Below, piece after piece: positions 1 to 7,313 of a stretch of DNA of 33,393 nt. The notes beneath the pieces are model-generated. The model did no database searches and had not been told where the DNA came from. It saw only the letters and a program-made list of their open reading frames with translations. The stretch comes from DASXUC01 sp036505015 (lineage in GTDB: Bacteria; Sysuimicrobiota; Sysuimicrobiia; Sysuimicrobiales; Kaftiobacteriaceae). The position numbers and the translations under genes were made by a program. Where the stretch lies: positions 1-33,393 of the forward strand of contig DASXUC010000146.1 in assembly GCA_036505015.1 (NCBI GenBank), given 5' to 3'. Every line of letters starts with the position of its first letter. The stretch's first letter is position 1.

Positions 1-1
1 C

Positions 2-77
2 TGGCGGGCCCGGAGGGAATCGAACCCCCGACCAGAGGCTTAGGAGTCCCCTGCTCTATCCACTGAGCTACGGGCCC
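2..77 (-). tRNA. tRNA-Arg (CCT anticodon)
   Basis: On the minus strand this folds as a standard cloverleaf: acceptor GGGCCCG/CGGGCCC, D-arm with GCTC/GAGC, anticodon loop CTCCTAA (anticodon CCT, reading AGG) and T-loop TTCGATT. The discriminator is G and the CCA tail is encoded (plus positions 2–4). The base of the anticodon loop has an A31·G39 mismatch and there is one G·T pair in the anticodon stem, so the stem is slightly weak. The downstream sequence is cut off by the window edge. Confidence 0.93.
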
Positions 78-103
78 TGAAGATATCTTAACAAAACGTG
101 GAA

Positions 104-874
104 TCAGTTGCCGTCTGGGGAGCTGAAGACCCGACGGATCATCTCGAGGTTCTCGGGCCGTCCGACATCCACGTCGAGCGCGATTCCGGGATCTTCGACA
201 ATCACGGGGCGGAGCCGGATCCCGAACGATTCGGCGGCCTTCGCGACGATTTCGTTGATCGAGAGTTTTCCGGTATACAGTTTGGTGAAGATGGACCACC
301 CCAGAGCCTGTGCGATCAGCAGCCGGACCACCAGCGGCTGCTTTCTCGCCGCAATGATCCGCTCCACAAAGGGTCGCACGCGGGGCAGGATCCGGGGGTC
401 GAATACCATCATGTTCCCGACGCAGAACGTGCCCTCGGCGAGTGTGATGAACAACTTCTGTGCCGCGGGGAACTGCGCCAGGATCACGTTGTCAGGCACG
501 ATGGGATAGTAGAAGTCCGCCGGCTCGGCCGCGCACGCATCGACGATCTCCTCGATCACGAGCGGCGTCAGCAGCGGCAGATCCGACGCCACGACCATCG
601 TCAGTCCCGCGGGCTGCAGGACCTGCACCGCCTGCACGACGTTGTCCATGATCCCGCCGACGGCCGGAACCAGGGTCACCCCCGGCGGCAGCGCCTGCCG
701 CAGGGCGGCCTCCGGCCCGATCACCGCCACCCGCTCGATGCTGGGGGTCTTCAGCAACGCCGCGACGACGTGCGTCACCAGCGGCCGGCCTGCGACGAGC
801 ACGAAGGCCTTGTTGGGGAGCGCGGGATCCAGTCCCGGCTCCGCTCCGCCTCCCGCGAGCACGATCGCGTCCAT
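104..874 (-). CDS. MobA-like nucleotidyltransferase family protein
   Basis: The 256-residue protein begins MDAIVLAGGG, the glycine-rich nucleotide-binding loop of the MobA/GlmU/IspD-like NTP transferase fold, with a likely triphosphate-binding lysine at residue 22 (PNKAFVLVAGRPL) and a likely metal-binding Asp at residue 98 (VVASDLPLL). Family members transfer a nucleotide to a sugar phosphate, molybdopterin or similar acceptor in the cytoplasm. The usual RMG part of the signature is missing, so the acceptor cannot be named. It lies 9 bp downstream of the GNAT gene on the same strand and is probably co-transcribed. The substrate is unknown; the fold assignment is firm. Confidence 0.82.
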   Translation of the reverse strand: MDAIVLAGGGAEPGLDPALPNKAFVLVAGRPLVTHVVAALLKTPSIERVAVIGPEAALRQALPPGVTLVPAVGGIMDNVVQAVQVLQPAGLTMVVASDLPLLTPLVIEEIVDACAAEPADFYYPIVPDNVILAQFPAAQKLFITLAEGTFCVGNMMVFDPRILPRVRPFVERIIAARKQPLVVRLLIAQALGWSIFTKLYTGKLSINEIVAKAAESFGIRLRPVIVEDPGIALDVDVGRPENLEMIRRVFSSPDGN

Positions 875-883
875 CCGCAGCCC

Positions 884-1822
884 CTACCAGACCCGCTTCA
901 TCGCCACGCGCGCCGGCAGACGCCGGTACCCGAGCTTCTCGTTGACCGCAACCATCGGATAGTTCACCGTATCGTTGTTCGTGCGCATCACCGCCACGGC
1001 ATTGTCGCGGGCGAACTCAATCGTCGCCAGCTTCAACGCCGTCGCCAGACCGCGGCCGCGGTACTCGCGGCGCACACCCGTGAAGTAGGTGTATGCTGGA
1101 CGTCCGTCGGGCGTGAACAGTCCGCTCATCCCCACCCACTGCTCGCCGTCGGCCAGCAGGAAGAGCGCGTCTGGGCGGAACCCAGGAGCGGCGAAGTACT
1201 TCTGGAACTTCTCAAACGAGAATCGCGGCGGCCCCTCCGGATGCGGTACGTCTTGGCTGAGCGTCATGCTTAGATCGTACATCTTCCGCATGTTCTCCTC
1301 GTTGACGCCGATCGCCGCGAACGTCAGCAGCCGCAGGTCACCCAAGCGGTCCCGCCAGCTCTGGAAGGGCGTCCAGTCGAACGAAGCGACATCCAGCTCC
1401 ATCTCGAAGCGCTGAAATGCTTCCCGGTACCCCCGCCGCTCCAAAAACCCGCGCGCGGTGGCGTCGCTTGCGCGGATCACCGCCCCCAGCTCGGCGGCGC
1501 CATGTTCCCGGGCGTAGGCCTGCTGCCGCCGCTCCACCTCAGTACCGATCCCCCGCCGGCGATACCCGGGAAGGACAGCGATCAGCAGCCGGAACATGTG
1601 CCGCGGACGGGACTGGCTGTTGCCGGCATCGGATCCGGCCACGATCTGCGTGCCGGCGGCGGCGACCAGGCGATTGAATGCATCACGCGGATGCCGCATC
1701 GTCTCCGCGTAGCGAAATTCTTCCAGCGTGACGCGCTCCTCGGGAGGATTGACGGCGTTCAACATGTCAACAATCGCCGGGACATCGCCATCGGATGCCG
1801 CCCGGATCGTGGCCTCACTCAC
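884..1822 (-). CDS. GNAT-family N-acetyltransferase with two GNAT domains
   Basis: This is a cytoplasmic acetyl-CoA-dependent acyltransferase with two tandem GNAT domains. The first carries the acetyl-CoA loop as GYRRRGIGT and the second as EYRGRGLAT, near residues 90 and 260. I place the start at the GTG at 1822 because GGAGGGAAG sits a few bases upstream; an ATG at 1873 would add 17 residues without a better ribosome site. From this GTG the protein is 312 residues, normal for a two-domain GNAT, where often only one domain is catalytic. It is the first gene of a two-gene minus-strand unit and is divergent from the HD-GYP gene. The substrate cannot be predicted. Confidence 0.85.
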   Translation of the reverse strand: MSEATIRAASDGDVPAIVDMLNAVNPPEERVTLEEFRYAETMRHPRDAFNRLVAAAGTQIVAGSDAGNSQSRPRHMFRLLIAVLPGYRRRGIGTEVERRQQAYAREHGAAELGAVIRASDATARGFLERRGYREAFQRFEMELDVASFDWTPFQSWRDRLGDLRLLTFAAIGVNEENMRKMYDLSMTLSQDVPHPEGPPRFSFEKFQKYFAAPGFRPDALFLLADGEQWVGMSGLFTPDGRPAYTYFTGVRREYRGRGLATALKLATIEFARDNAVAVMRTNNDTVNYPMVAVNEKLGYRRLPARVAMKRVW

Positions 1823-1991
1823 GGACTTCCCTCCCCGGCCTACCGCCGCACCCTCCAGTTCGTGCTCGGCCACACGGAATCATCCCACGGCATGTGACTT
1901 GCTCTCTTTCACAGCGATACCGCATCACATCCGCCCCGCGGCCAACGGCGCCGGGGGTGCCTGCGCGCCGGCTGCGGGGTGAAAACGGACA

Positions 1992-3686
1992 ATGCCAGAC
2001 GACACATCCATTGAGCGTCGCCGCGCCAAGAAGCGCGGCATCTTGCTGGCCTCAGGCGGGCTGGGGCTGGCTCTGTCCGTGCTGATCGCGCTGAAGCTGC
2101 TTGGACTCGCCACGGTCCGGATGGAGCAGTGGGCGCTGGCCGTGGCCGTCACCGCCGTCGTGCAGGGCGTCCTCTGGCTCATCCCTCACCGTGGCTGGGA
2201 CCGCTTCCTGCCGTGGGATCGCCACTACCTGTACACGCCGATGCTGGCCGCGTCCTTGCTGATGATGCTGTATATTTCTGTCGCCCCGGGCGGCCGCATC
2301 CTGCTGCTGATGGCATGGTTCACCGCTCTGATGTTCATGGTCGGGCGCGTCGGGTTCGCCGGCGTCGTCGCGCTGAGCAGCGTGATGGGCGCGGGCTACC
2401 TCACCGTGACCAGCCTCCTGCTGGCCCGGGTTGACCTGATCGCCCCGACGAGGTCGACCCTGCTGTTTGAAGGCACGGTCGCCGCGGTCTTCATGGTTAT
2501 CAACGTGTACGCCGGCATCGTGTTCGAACGTCTGCGGCGCGAGCGCGACGAACGGCGCGCATTGCAGGAAGAACAGAAGCGATCAAAAGATCGGATCGAG
2601 CGGCAGCTCCACCGGCTGGCCGCGCTCCGCATGATCGATATTGCCATCACGTCCAGCCACGAACTGTACCACACATTGGAGATCATCCTGGCGGAAACGC
2701 GCGCGCAGCTGCGCGCCGACGCGGTGGCAGTCCTGACCCTCGACTCCGCCGATGGCCGGCATTTGATCTACGCGGCCGGCCGTGGGTTCCACACGCCGCT
2801 GATTCGGCGCACGCGATTGCTGCTGGGCGAGGGGCTTCCCGGGCGGGCCGCCGTTGAAGGCCGGCTCGTCCACAGCATCGGAGCGGCCACCTTGGCGGCG
2901 GACACGTCCCGACCCAATCTTGTGATGGAGGAGGAGTTCGAATCCTATTACGCCCTCCCGCTGATTGCCAAAGGCAAGGTGCGCGGCGTACTGGAAGTCT
3001 TCCACCGCACGCCGGCGGAGCACGACGGGGACTGGATGGACTTCCTGCACACGATCGCGGGGCAAACCGCAATCGCCATCGACAGCTCGCGGCTGTTCGG
3101 CGATCTGCAGAACACCAACGAGGATCTGCGTCAGGCCTACGACCTGACCATCGAGGGCTGGTCGCGGGCGTTGGAGCTGCGCGACCGCGAAACCCAGGGC
3201 CACACCGCCCGCGTCGCGGAACTAACACTGCGCCTCGCCCAAACCGTCGGCGTGACGGGTGCGGATCTGGAACACCTGCGCCGCGGCGCGCTCCTCCACG
3301 ACATCGGAAAGATGGGGATCCCGGACAGCATCCTGCTGAAGTCAGGTCCGCTGACCGCCGAGGAGTGGGACATCATGCGCCAGCATCCCACCCACGCCTA
3401 TGAATTGCTGAATCCGATCGCCTTCCTCCGCCCGGCGCTGGATATTCCCTACAGTCATCACGAGAAATGGAATGGGACCGGGTACCCGCGGGGCCTGCAC
3501 GGCGAGGCGATTCCGGTCGCGGCCCGCATCTTCGCCGCCGTGGACGTCTGGGACGCGCTGCGCTCCGTCCGACCCTACCGCCCGCCGTGGACGGCGGAGT
3601 GTGCCCGCTCATACATCACCAGCGAGTCGGGCAGTCAGTTCGACCCTCAGGTCGTGCAGGCGTTCCTCTCGCTCGACCTCTCCTAA
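1992..3686 (+). CDS. membrane GAF–HD-GYP domain protein, probable c-di-GMP phosphodiesterase
   Basis: The 564 residues comprise about six hydrophobic segments (roughly 16–180), a short charged linker rich in Arg/Glu/Lys (180–215), a GAF sensor domain (about 215–375) and a C-terminal HD-GYP domain (about 385–560). Metal and catalytic motifs are present: HTARV at 404, HDIGK at 436–440, the HH pair at 489–490 and GTGYP at 495–499. HD-GYP domains hydrolyse cyclic di-GMP, and an intact GYP motif favours an active enzyme. The membrane part and the GAF domain suggest that a signal at or in the membrane tunes activity. The gene stands alone, divergent from the GNAT gene across about 170 bp. No GGDEF cyclase is seen in this window. 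Confidence 0.9.
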   Translation: MPDDTSIERRRAKKRGILLASGGLGLALSVLIALKLLGLATVRMEQWALAVAVTAVVQGVLWLIPHRGWDRFLPWDRHYLYTPMLAASLLMMLYISVAPGGRILLLMAWFTALMFMVGRVGFAGVVALSSVMGAGYLTVTSLLLARVDLIAPTRSTLLFEGTVAAVFMVINVYAGIVFERLRRERDERRALQEEQKRSKDRIERQLHRLAALRMIDIAITSSHELYHTLEIILAETRAQLRADAVAVLTLDSADGRHLIYAAGRGFHTPLIRRTRLLLGEGLPGRAAVEGRLVHSIGAATLAADTSRPNLVMEEEFESYYALPLIAKGKVRGVLEVFHRTPAEHDGDWMDFLHTIAGQTAIAIDSSRLFGDLQNTNEDLRQAYDLTIEGWSRALELRDRETQGHTARVAELTLRLAQTVGVTGADLEHLRRGALLHDIGKMGIPDSILLKSGPLTAEEWDIMRQHPTHAYELLNPIAFLRPALDIPYSHHEKWNGTGYPRGLHGEAIPVAARIFAAVDVWDALRSVRPYRPPWTAECARSYITSESGSQFDPQVVQAFLSLDLS

Positions 3687-3773
3687 GGCCCCGGCGGACG
3701 GGGTGCCTCTTCCGATGCGGCGTTTCAGCGCCGCCGGATGGGGCAAAATCCAATAGGCAGTACCGTTACTGTC

Positions 3774-5087
3774 ATGGACAACCAGCGGACCTCCAGCACT
3801 CCCCTATGGCTGCAGCGTCTGGGGGGTCGGCTTCGATTGGCCAGACGTGCACGAGGGGTCACGCAGACCGATGCGGCAGGTCCAGGGCTGACGAAGAGCT
3901 TTGTGAGCCTGCTCGAATCGGGTCGGACCTATCCTTCCGTCGCCACGCTGGTCTCGATCGCCGACCGCCTCCAAACGTCGCTGGGGCAACTGCTGCTTGA
4001 TGAAGGGCAGCTGGCGCGAGAAACCGCGCTGAATCTGATCTCGCTGGCCCGCGGCGCCGCCACCGCTCGCACAGAACAGTCCGAGTCTCTGCTCGACGCC
4101 GCGTCAACCCTGGCCGGCGGCGGGGACGACATCGCGGTCGAGCTCCTTCTGGCGCGAGGCGATATCGCCGTGGCCCAGGGCAGACACCGCGATGCCGACC
4201 GGTGGTTCCGCGAGGCGCTGAGCCAGGCGAAGAAGCGCCGCCAGCGGCTCGACGAGCCCCGGGCGATGATGCGGCTGGCCGCGCTGGCGTACCACAATGG
4301 CGATTTCGGCCACGCGCGCACGCAGATTGAGGATTCGCTGGCGGCATTCCGGGCCACCCGCACGCTTCGGACACCCGACGGCTGTGACGCGATGATTTTG
4401 CACGGCTCGATTCTGGTGCGACAAGGCAAACCCTCGCGCGCCCTGCGGGTGTTCGAGGATGCCGTCCGGACCGCGGAGCGCGAAGGACTGGAGCCCGTGC
4501 TGGGGCGGGCGTACGGTGGAATCGGCCAGGCCCACGCCGCCGCCCACCACGTCAACCGGGCGATCGACGCCCTGCAGCGGGCCCGCGACGCGCTGCAGGG
4601 CACCGGCAGCGGTCCCGACCTCGCCGCGGCGCTCCACCAGCTGGGACGCCTGCAGCTGGAAGCCGGCCACGTCGAGAACGCGCAGGAAGCGCTGGAGCAG
4701 GGAGCGCGGCTGCTGCAGGATCAAAGCGACCCCGGCCCCCGCGCCGACGCGCTGACGGATCTGGCCCGCGCGCAATTGCGGGCCGGGCGCCTCGCACAGG
4801 CGCACACGACCGCGCGTACCGCGCTCTCCATCGCCGGACATACCCACGACCCGGGCCGCCGCGGCCGCGCGTTGCTGGCCCTCGCACACGTCGCGCGGGC
4901 ACAGCGCCGGACCAAGCAGGCCATCGAGCTCCTGCGGGAGGCGACCATGGTCCTGCGCAAAGCGAGGCTGCCGGAGGAACTCTCCGAGGCGAACCGGGAG
5001 CTGGAGGCGATGACGAAGGAGAAAGCCCCGTCAGGGGCTGAACGGATGCTGGCCGCCGCCGGGCGCGCTCACGGGAACGGCGCTTAG
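3774..5087 (+). CDS. XRE-family helix-turn-helix regulator with TPR repeats
   Basis: The N-terminus holds an XRE helix-turn-helix (about residues 15–72, including GLTKSFVSLLESGRTYPS). The remaining ~360 residues are helical repeats rich in Ala/Arg/Leu that match tetratricopeptide architecture. Such proteins bind DNA and use the TPR part to sense a peptide or partner. I choose the ATG at 3774 (MDNQRTSS); an in-frame ATG at 3738 would add 12 residues of low-complexity sequence. Neither start has a Shine-Dalgarno. TACCGT, a TAnnnT-type -10, ends 7 bases before 3774, which would fit a leaderless transcript. Its stop overlaps by 4 bp the stop of the convergent lipase gene. Confidence 0.85.
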   Translation: MDNQRTSSTPLWLQRLGGRLRLARRARGVTQTDAAGPGLTKSFVSLLESGRTYPSVATLVSIADRLQTSLGQLLLDEGQLARETALNLISLARGAATARTEQSESLLDAASTLAGGGDDIAVELLLARGDIAVAQGRHRDADRWFREALSQAKKRRQRLDEPRAMMRLAALAYHNGDFGHARTQIEDSLAAFRATRTLRTPDGCDAMILHGSILVRQGKPSRALRVFEDAVRTAEREGLEPVLGRAYGGIGQAHAAAHHVNRAIDALQRARDALQGTGSGPDLAAALHQLGRLQLEAGHVENAQEALEQGARLLQDQSDPGPRADALTDLARAQLRAGRLAQAHTTARTALSIAGHTHDPGRRGRALLALAHVARAQRRTKQAIELLREATMVLRKARLPEELSEANRELEAMTKEKAPSGAERMLAAAGRAHGNGA

Positions 5088-5884
5088 CGCCCCTGCGCCT
5101 TTCGCACCCCCGCGAGGTACGTCGTCAAAGCGTGATTCCCATCCCGCGATCCCGTCTGCGTGGAGAACGTCCACGGCGCCTTGACGTGTCGGTATCCGGT
5201 GGTCGTCGTCGGCAGCCTCGGCACGATATCTTCGGCATTGACGAACCGGATGCTCGTCCCAATGGTCTGATCGTACCGGACCGCAAACCGGCCGTCGCCG
5301 ACGCGCGGACTGGCAAAGTTGTACAGCGTCAGCGAGTGGAACGGCGTGTTCACCGCCGCGTCGAGCGCATGCAGCGTCGACAGGGCGGCGCCCAGGCTGT
5401 GCCCGGTCAGGTACAGCTGCTTGGAACCAGGCAGCTTTCGCAGCACCGCGATGATCTGGCCACGCATTGACGCGTAGATGCCCAAAAACCCCGCATGCGA
5501 ATACCCCGCCCCGGGCGCGAATGGATACGACGTGTAGCCGAAGTCCGCGTTCGTGATCCACTCGGTCGTCGTCTGCGTGCCGCGGAAAGCGATCACCACT
5601 GCGGCCGCCGACTCGGCAATAAATCCAAACGGTGCAGTCATGTGTTGCTGATCCGTCCCGGTGAACTTTGCCACCAGGTCGTATCCGGAGGGGACCCTAA
5701 AGGTCCCCGGGGAATCGAGCTGGACATAGGTCGCCTCACAAAATCCGCCCAGCGTCATGGCGAGATCGAGATCGACGACCGGGTTCGCCGGGGCCGCAGC
5801 AAGCCGGCGTCCCACCGGCACGAGCATCCGCAACCCCGCCCCCGCGGCGACCGCGTACCGCAAGAATGCCCGGCGCGAGATCAC
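5084..5884 (-). CDS. Tat-exported class 3 (fungal-type) lipase/esterase
   Basis: This is an alpha/beta hydrolase of the lipase class 3 family, 266 residues. The nucleophile motif GHSLG is at 161–165 (Ser163). Asp219 (NAEDIVPRLP) and His251 (DGNHALTTY) are the likely rest of the triad. The N-terminus, SRRAFLRYAVAAGAG, is a twin-arginine signal, so the enzyme is probably exported folded. The GTG at 5884 is the right start: the twin-arginine motif follows at once, and the GTG overlaps the stop of the upstream HdeD-like gene as GTGA, suggesting translational coupling. A longer reading from 6127 would only run through the HdeD gene in another frame. The lipid substrate is unknown. Confidence 0.88.
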   Translation of the reverse strand: MISRRAFLRYAVAAGAGLRMLVPVGRRLAAAPANPVVDLDLAMTLGGFCEATYVQLDSPGTFRVPSGYDLVAKFTGTDQQHMTAPFGFIAESAAAVVIAFRGTQTTTEWITNADFGYTSYPFAPGAGYSHAGFLGIYASMRGQIIAVLRKLPGSKQLYLTGHSLGAALSTLHALDAAVNTPFHSLTLYNFASPRVGDGRFAVRYDQTIGTSIRFVNAEDIVPRLPTTTTGYRHVKAPWTFSTQTGSRDGNHALTTYLAGVRKAQGR

Positions 5885-6423
5885 GCGGGCGCGGGCGTCA
5901 TTCCACGCAGGCGGAGTCCGAGGCCGACCAACAGGATGCCAAACATCACCGCGTAAATCCCAATGATCCAGGTCACGACCAGCGCGCCGGAGCCGGGGAA
6001 GAGAACGAGCAGCACGCCGAAGGCCACCGATACGATCCCGCCGAGGGCAAGCATCCACTCGCCCTGGATGTCCTTGCGCAGCCGCACCGCGGCAACCACT
6101 TCGAACACGCCGGTGAGGATCGCCCACGCGGCGATCAGGTAGAGGAGGATCAACGCCGTCATCGCCGGCCAGAGGAACGTGAGGATCCCCGCCGCCACTC
6201 CGGAGACAGCTTCAAGGATCAGCGCGCCCCACCGCTCGTGCCGCGCCGCCGCCCGCACCGCCGCCACGAAGGCGAAGACGCCGTCGACCAACGCGTACGC
6301 GCCGAACAACAGCACCAGGGCGGCCAGCGTGGTCGGAGAATAGAAGAAAGCAATCAGACCGAACGCGATCGCCAGCACGCCGCGGAACACCACGGCCCAC
6401 CAGTTCCGGGCCAGCGCGTTCAC
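5881..6423 (-). CDS. HdeD-family (DUF308) membrane protein
   Basis: The 180-residue protein is made of about six short transmembrane helices with the typical HdeD/DUF308 pattern (NWWAVVFRGVLAIAFGLIAFF, then GAYALVDGVFAF and LYLIAAWAILTGVFEV). Family members are inner-membrane proteins linked to acid or envelope stress in enterobacteria; the biochemical role is unclear. The start is the GTG at 6423, preceded by GAGGGGGGATGCGAT. The reading frame stays open far upstream to 7104, but that part crosses tRNA-Ser and repeat DNA and is not coding. Its stop overlaps the lipase start, so the two genes form a unit. Confidence 0.85.
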   Translation of the reverse strand: MNALARNWWAVVFRGVLAIAFGLIAFFYSPTTLAALVLLFGAYALVDGVFAFVAAVRAAARHERWGALILEAVSGVAAGILTFLWPAMTALILLYLIAAWAILTGVFEVVAAVRLRKDIQGEWMLALGGIVSVAFGVLLVLFPGSGALVVTWIIGIYAVMFGILLVGLGLRLRGMTPAPA

Positions 6424-6498
6424 ATCGCATCCCCCCTCTGGTATGTGTGCATGTCGCGGGAGTGTTCTGTGGCTGCCTAGCGGCTCCCTGCCCTTGCG

Positions 6499-6603
6499 CC
6501 CCTCACCCTTGAGGGTTCGTTCTCCATTTGCCAAACTGCGACACGAGTCACAGACCAACTCGTGTCGCAGTTTGGCGGAGGGGGAGGGACTCGAACCCTC
6601 AAG
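6499..6603. repeat. 105-bp direct repeat, copy A (duplicated tRNA-Ser 3' end plus hairpin)
   Basis: This segment matches 6757–6861 at 104 of 105 positions (only 6514 differs), 258 bp apart in the same orientation. Each copy contains, read on the minus strand, the T-arm and acceptor 3' strand of a tRNA-Ser with CCA, then a 19-bp hairpin, then an inverted echo of the T-arm (GAACCCTCAAG). In copy B it is the real end of tRNA-Ser(CGA); in copy A the upstream tRNA body is degenerate. Confidence 0.93.
6530..6576 (-). terminator. 19-bp perfect hairpin at the CCA end of the tRNA remnant (copy A)
   Basis: Positions 6530–6548 pair perfectly with 6558–6576 around a 9-nt loop. On the minus strand the 5' arm begins GCCAAACTGCG, meaning discriminator G plus CCA form the first pairs. 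It is followed by AAATGG and not by a U-run, so a terminator role is a guess; it could equally be a processing signal. Confidence 0.55.
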
Positions 6604-6682
6604 CATCGGTCGCCGCGACCCCCACGAGCCTACAGCTCGTGGGGCCCTCGACGGAAACCATCGTCGCGGCTCCCTCTTCAGG
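6573..6682 (-). pseudogene. degenerate type II tRNA (Tyr/Ser-like remnant)
   Basis: Read on the minus strand, the 3' part is an intact T-arm (GAGGG TTCGAGT CCCTC), acceptor strand CCCCTCC, G and CCA. Upstream are a GGTCG/CGACC variable-arm-like hairpin and a stem with loop CTGTAGG, which would carry anticodon GTA (Tyr). No 5' strand pairs fully with the acceptor: the best candidate near 6682 has mismatches at both ends, and the D-arm region is too long. A second D-arm-like piece (GGGTGGTAAAGGGGG) lies farther upstream around 6715–6735. I read this as a tRNA copy scrambled by insertion or recombination. A functional tRNA-Tyr with unusual insertions is the alternative. Confidence 0.35.
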
Positions 6683-6756
6683 GGGACTAGGTCCCCCTGA
6701 TCGCTCACTTCGTTCGCTGCCCCCTTTACCACCCGGGGGAGTTCCTCCCCCACATC
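6604..6756. other. run of short perfect hairpins between the repeat copies
   Basis: There is no credible gene here. The segment is packed with stems: 6620–6629/6635–6644 (10 bp, loop CTACA), 6649–6653/6662–6666 (5 bp), 6679–6687/6691–6699 (9 bp, loop TAG) and 6735–6741/6745–6751 (7 bp, loop TTC). Between the last two lies GCTCACTTCGTTCGC. Such density of compact hairpins is much above background for the window and suggests structured RNA or decayed tRNA/mobile sequence. Confidence 0.6.
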
Positions 6757-6861
6757 CCCCTCACCCTTGAGAGTTCGTTCTCCATTTGCCAAACTGCGAC
6801 ACGAGTCACAGACCAACTCGTGTCGCAGTTTGGCGGAGGGGGAGGGACTCGAACCCTCAAG
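6757..6861. repeat. 105-bp direct repeat, copy B (true tRNA-Ser 3' end plus hairpin)
   Basis: This is the second copy of the repeat described at 6499–6603. Here it joins a complete tRNA-Ser(CGA), so this copy is probably the original. The right boundary falls just inside the T-arm/variable-arm junction of the tRNA. Confidence 0.93.
6788..6834 (-). terminator. 19-bp perfect hairpin starting at the CCA of tRNA-Ser(CGA)
   Basis: Positions 6788–6806 pair with 6816–6834 around the loop CACAGACCA. The stem includes the tRNA discriminator and CCA (6831–6834). No U-tract follows. The T-arm 5' strand also has an inverted partner beyond the hairpin (GAACCCTCAAG, minus strand), so an even longer fold competing with the tRNA T-arm is possible. 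Confidence 0.6.
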
Positions 6862-6919
6862 GGGGTTTCCCCCCGCCGGTTTTCGAGACCGGTCCCTTAC
6901 CAGTTCGGGGCACCCCTCC
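6831..6919 (-). tRNA. tRNA-Ser (CGA anticodon)
   Basis: This is a type II tRNA with acceptor GGAGGGG/CCCCTCC, D-loop with GG (GAACTGGTAA), anticodon stem CCGGT/ACCGG, loop CTCGAAA (anticodon CGA, reading UCG), a long variable arm (GGGGG AAA CCCCC) and T-arm GAGGG TTCGAGT CCCTC. The discriminator G and CCA are encoded at 6831–6834. All stems pair. A consensus -10 lies 12 nt upstream. Confidence 0.96.
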
Positions 6920-6931
6920 GCGTTCTCGCTC

Positions 6932-6959
6932 ATTATAGACGAGATCGTAAACGTGGAAA
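6932..6959 (-). promoter_or_regulatory. promoter of tRNA-Ser(CGA), probably bidirectional
   Basis: The minus strand has a perfect -10 TATAAT (6932–6937) with TTTCCA 16 bp upstream (6954–6959). Transcription would start about 6 nt before the tRNA. On the plus strand the same bases read TATAGA (6934–6939), a plausible -10 for the divergent cupin gene, so the symmetric TATA core may serve both directions. Confidence 0.7.
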
Positions 6960-6985
6960 AATCATCCCCGGAGAGGTACATACCG

Positions 6986-7294
6986 ATGAAGCACATCGAG
7001 ACAAAAGGCACCACGGAATTCTTCCAGGTGGTGGCGGAGACGCCGCGCTCGCAGGGGGCGACGATGGTCCTGCAGCCCGGCCAGTCGACGGGCGGAGACG
7101 ACAACGTGCACAGCGGAGAAGACCAGTGGCTCTACGTCGCCTCAGGGACCGGCCGCGCTACAGTGGAAGGTACCGCGCAGACACTGACAGAGGGATCGCT
7201 GCTGCTCATCGAGGCCGGCGAGACACACGAGATTACCAACACCGGCCGCCGGCCGCTGGTGACCATCAACGTGTACGCGCCGCCGGCCTACTGA
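6986..7294 (+). CDS. small cupin-domain protein
   Basis: The 102-residue protein is a single cupin barrel. Motif 1 is GDDNVHSGEDQWLYVASGTG (about residues 37–56) and motif 2 is LLIEAGETHEITNTG (about 73–87, His81). The expected first His of motif 1 is replaced by Asn40, so metal binding through His42, Glu45 and His81 may be weak or altered. Start 6986 is supported by GGAGAGG 9 bases upstream. The frame is open to 6767, but the upstream part lies over the tRNA and is not coding. Single-domain cupins bind small ligands or act as sugar/amino acid isomerases or dioxygenases; no specific role can be given. It is monocistronic and convergent with the cupredoxin gene. Confidence 0.85.
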   Translation: MKHIETKGTTEFFQVVAETPRSQGATMVLQPGQSTGGDDNVHSGEDQWLYVASGTGRATVEGTAQTLTEGSLLLIEAGETHEITNTGRRPLVTINVYAPPAY

Positions 7295-7313
7295 AACGAC
7301 AAGCGACGCGTCT

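Noticed and set aside
98..1273. Long plus-strand open frame (391 codons) over the NTP-transferase and GNAT genes
   Set aside because: Antisense shadow in GC-rich DNA; its translation is low-complexity Arg/His/Gln-rich and has no domain, while both minus-strand genes have clear motifs.
1893..1913. TGTGA and TCACA half-sites before the HD-GYP gene as a CRP site
   Set aside because: The spacer is 11 bp in place of 6, which puts the half-sites on opposite faces of the helix.
6424..7104. N-terminal extension of the HdeD-like gene through the tRNA-Ser locus
   Set aside because: The extension crosses a complete tRNA and both repeat copies; the GTG at 6423 has a ribosome site and starts the first membrane helix.
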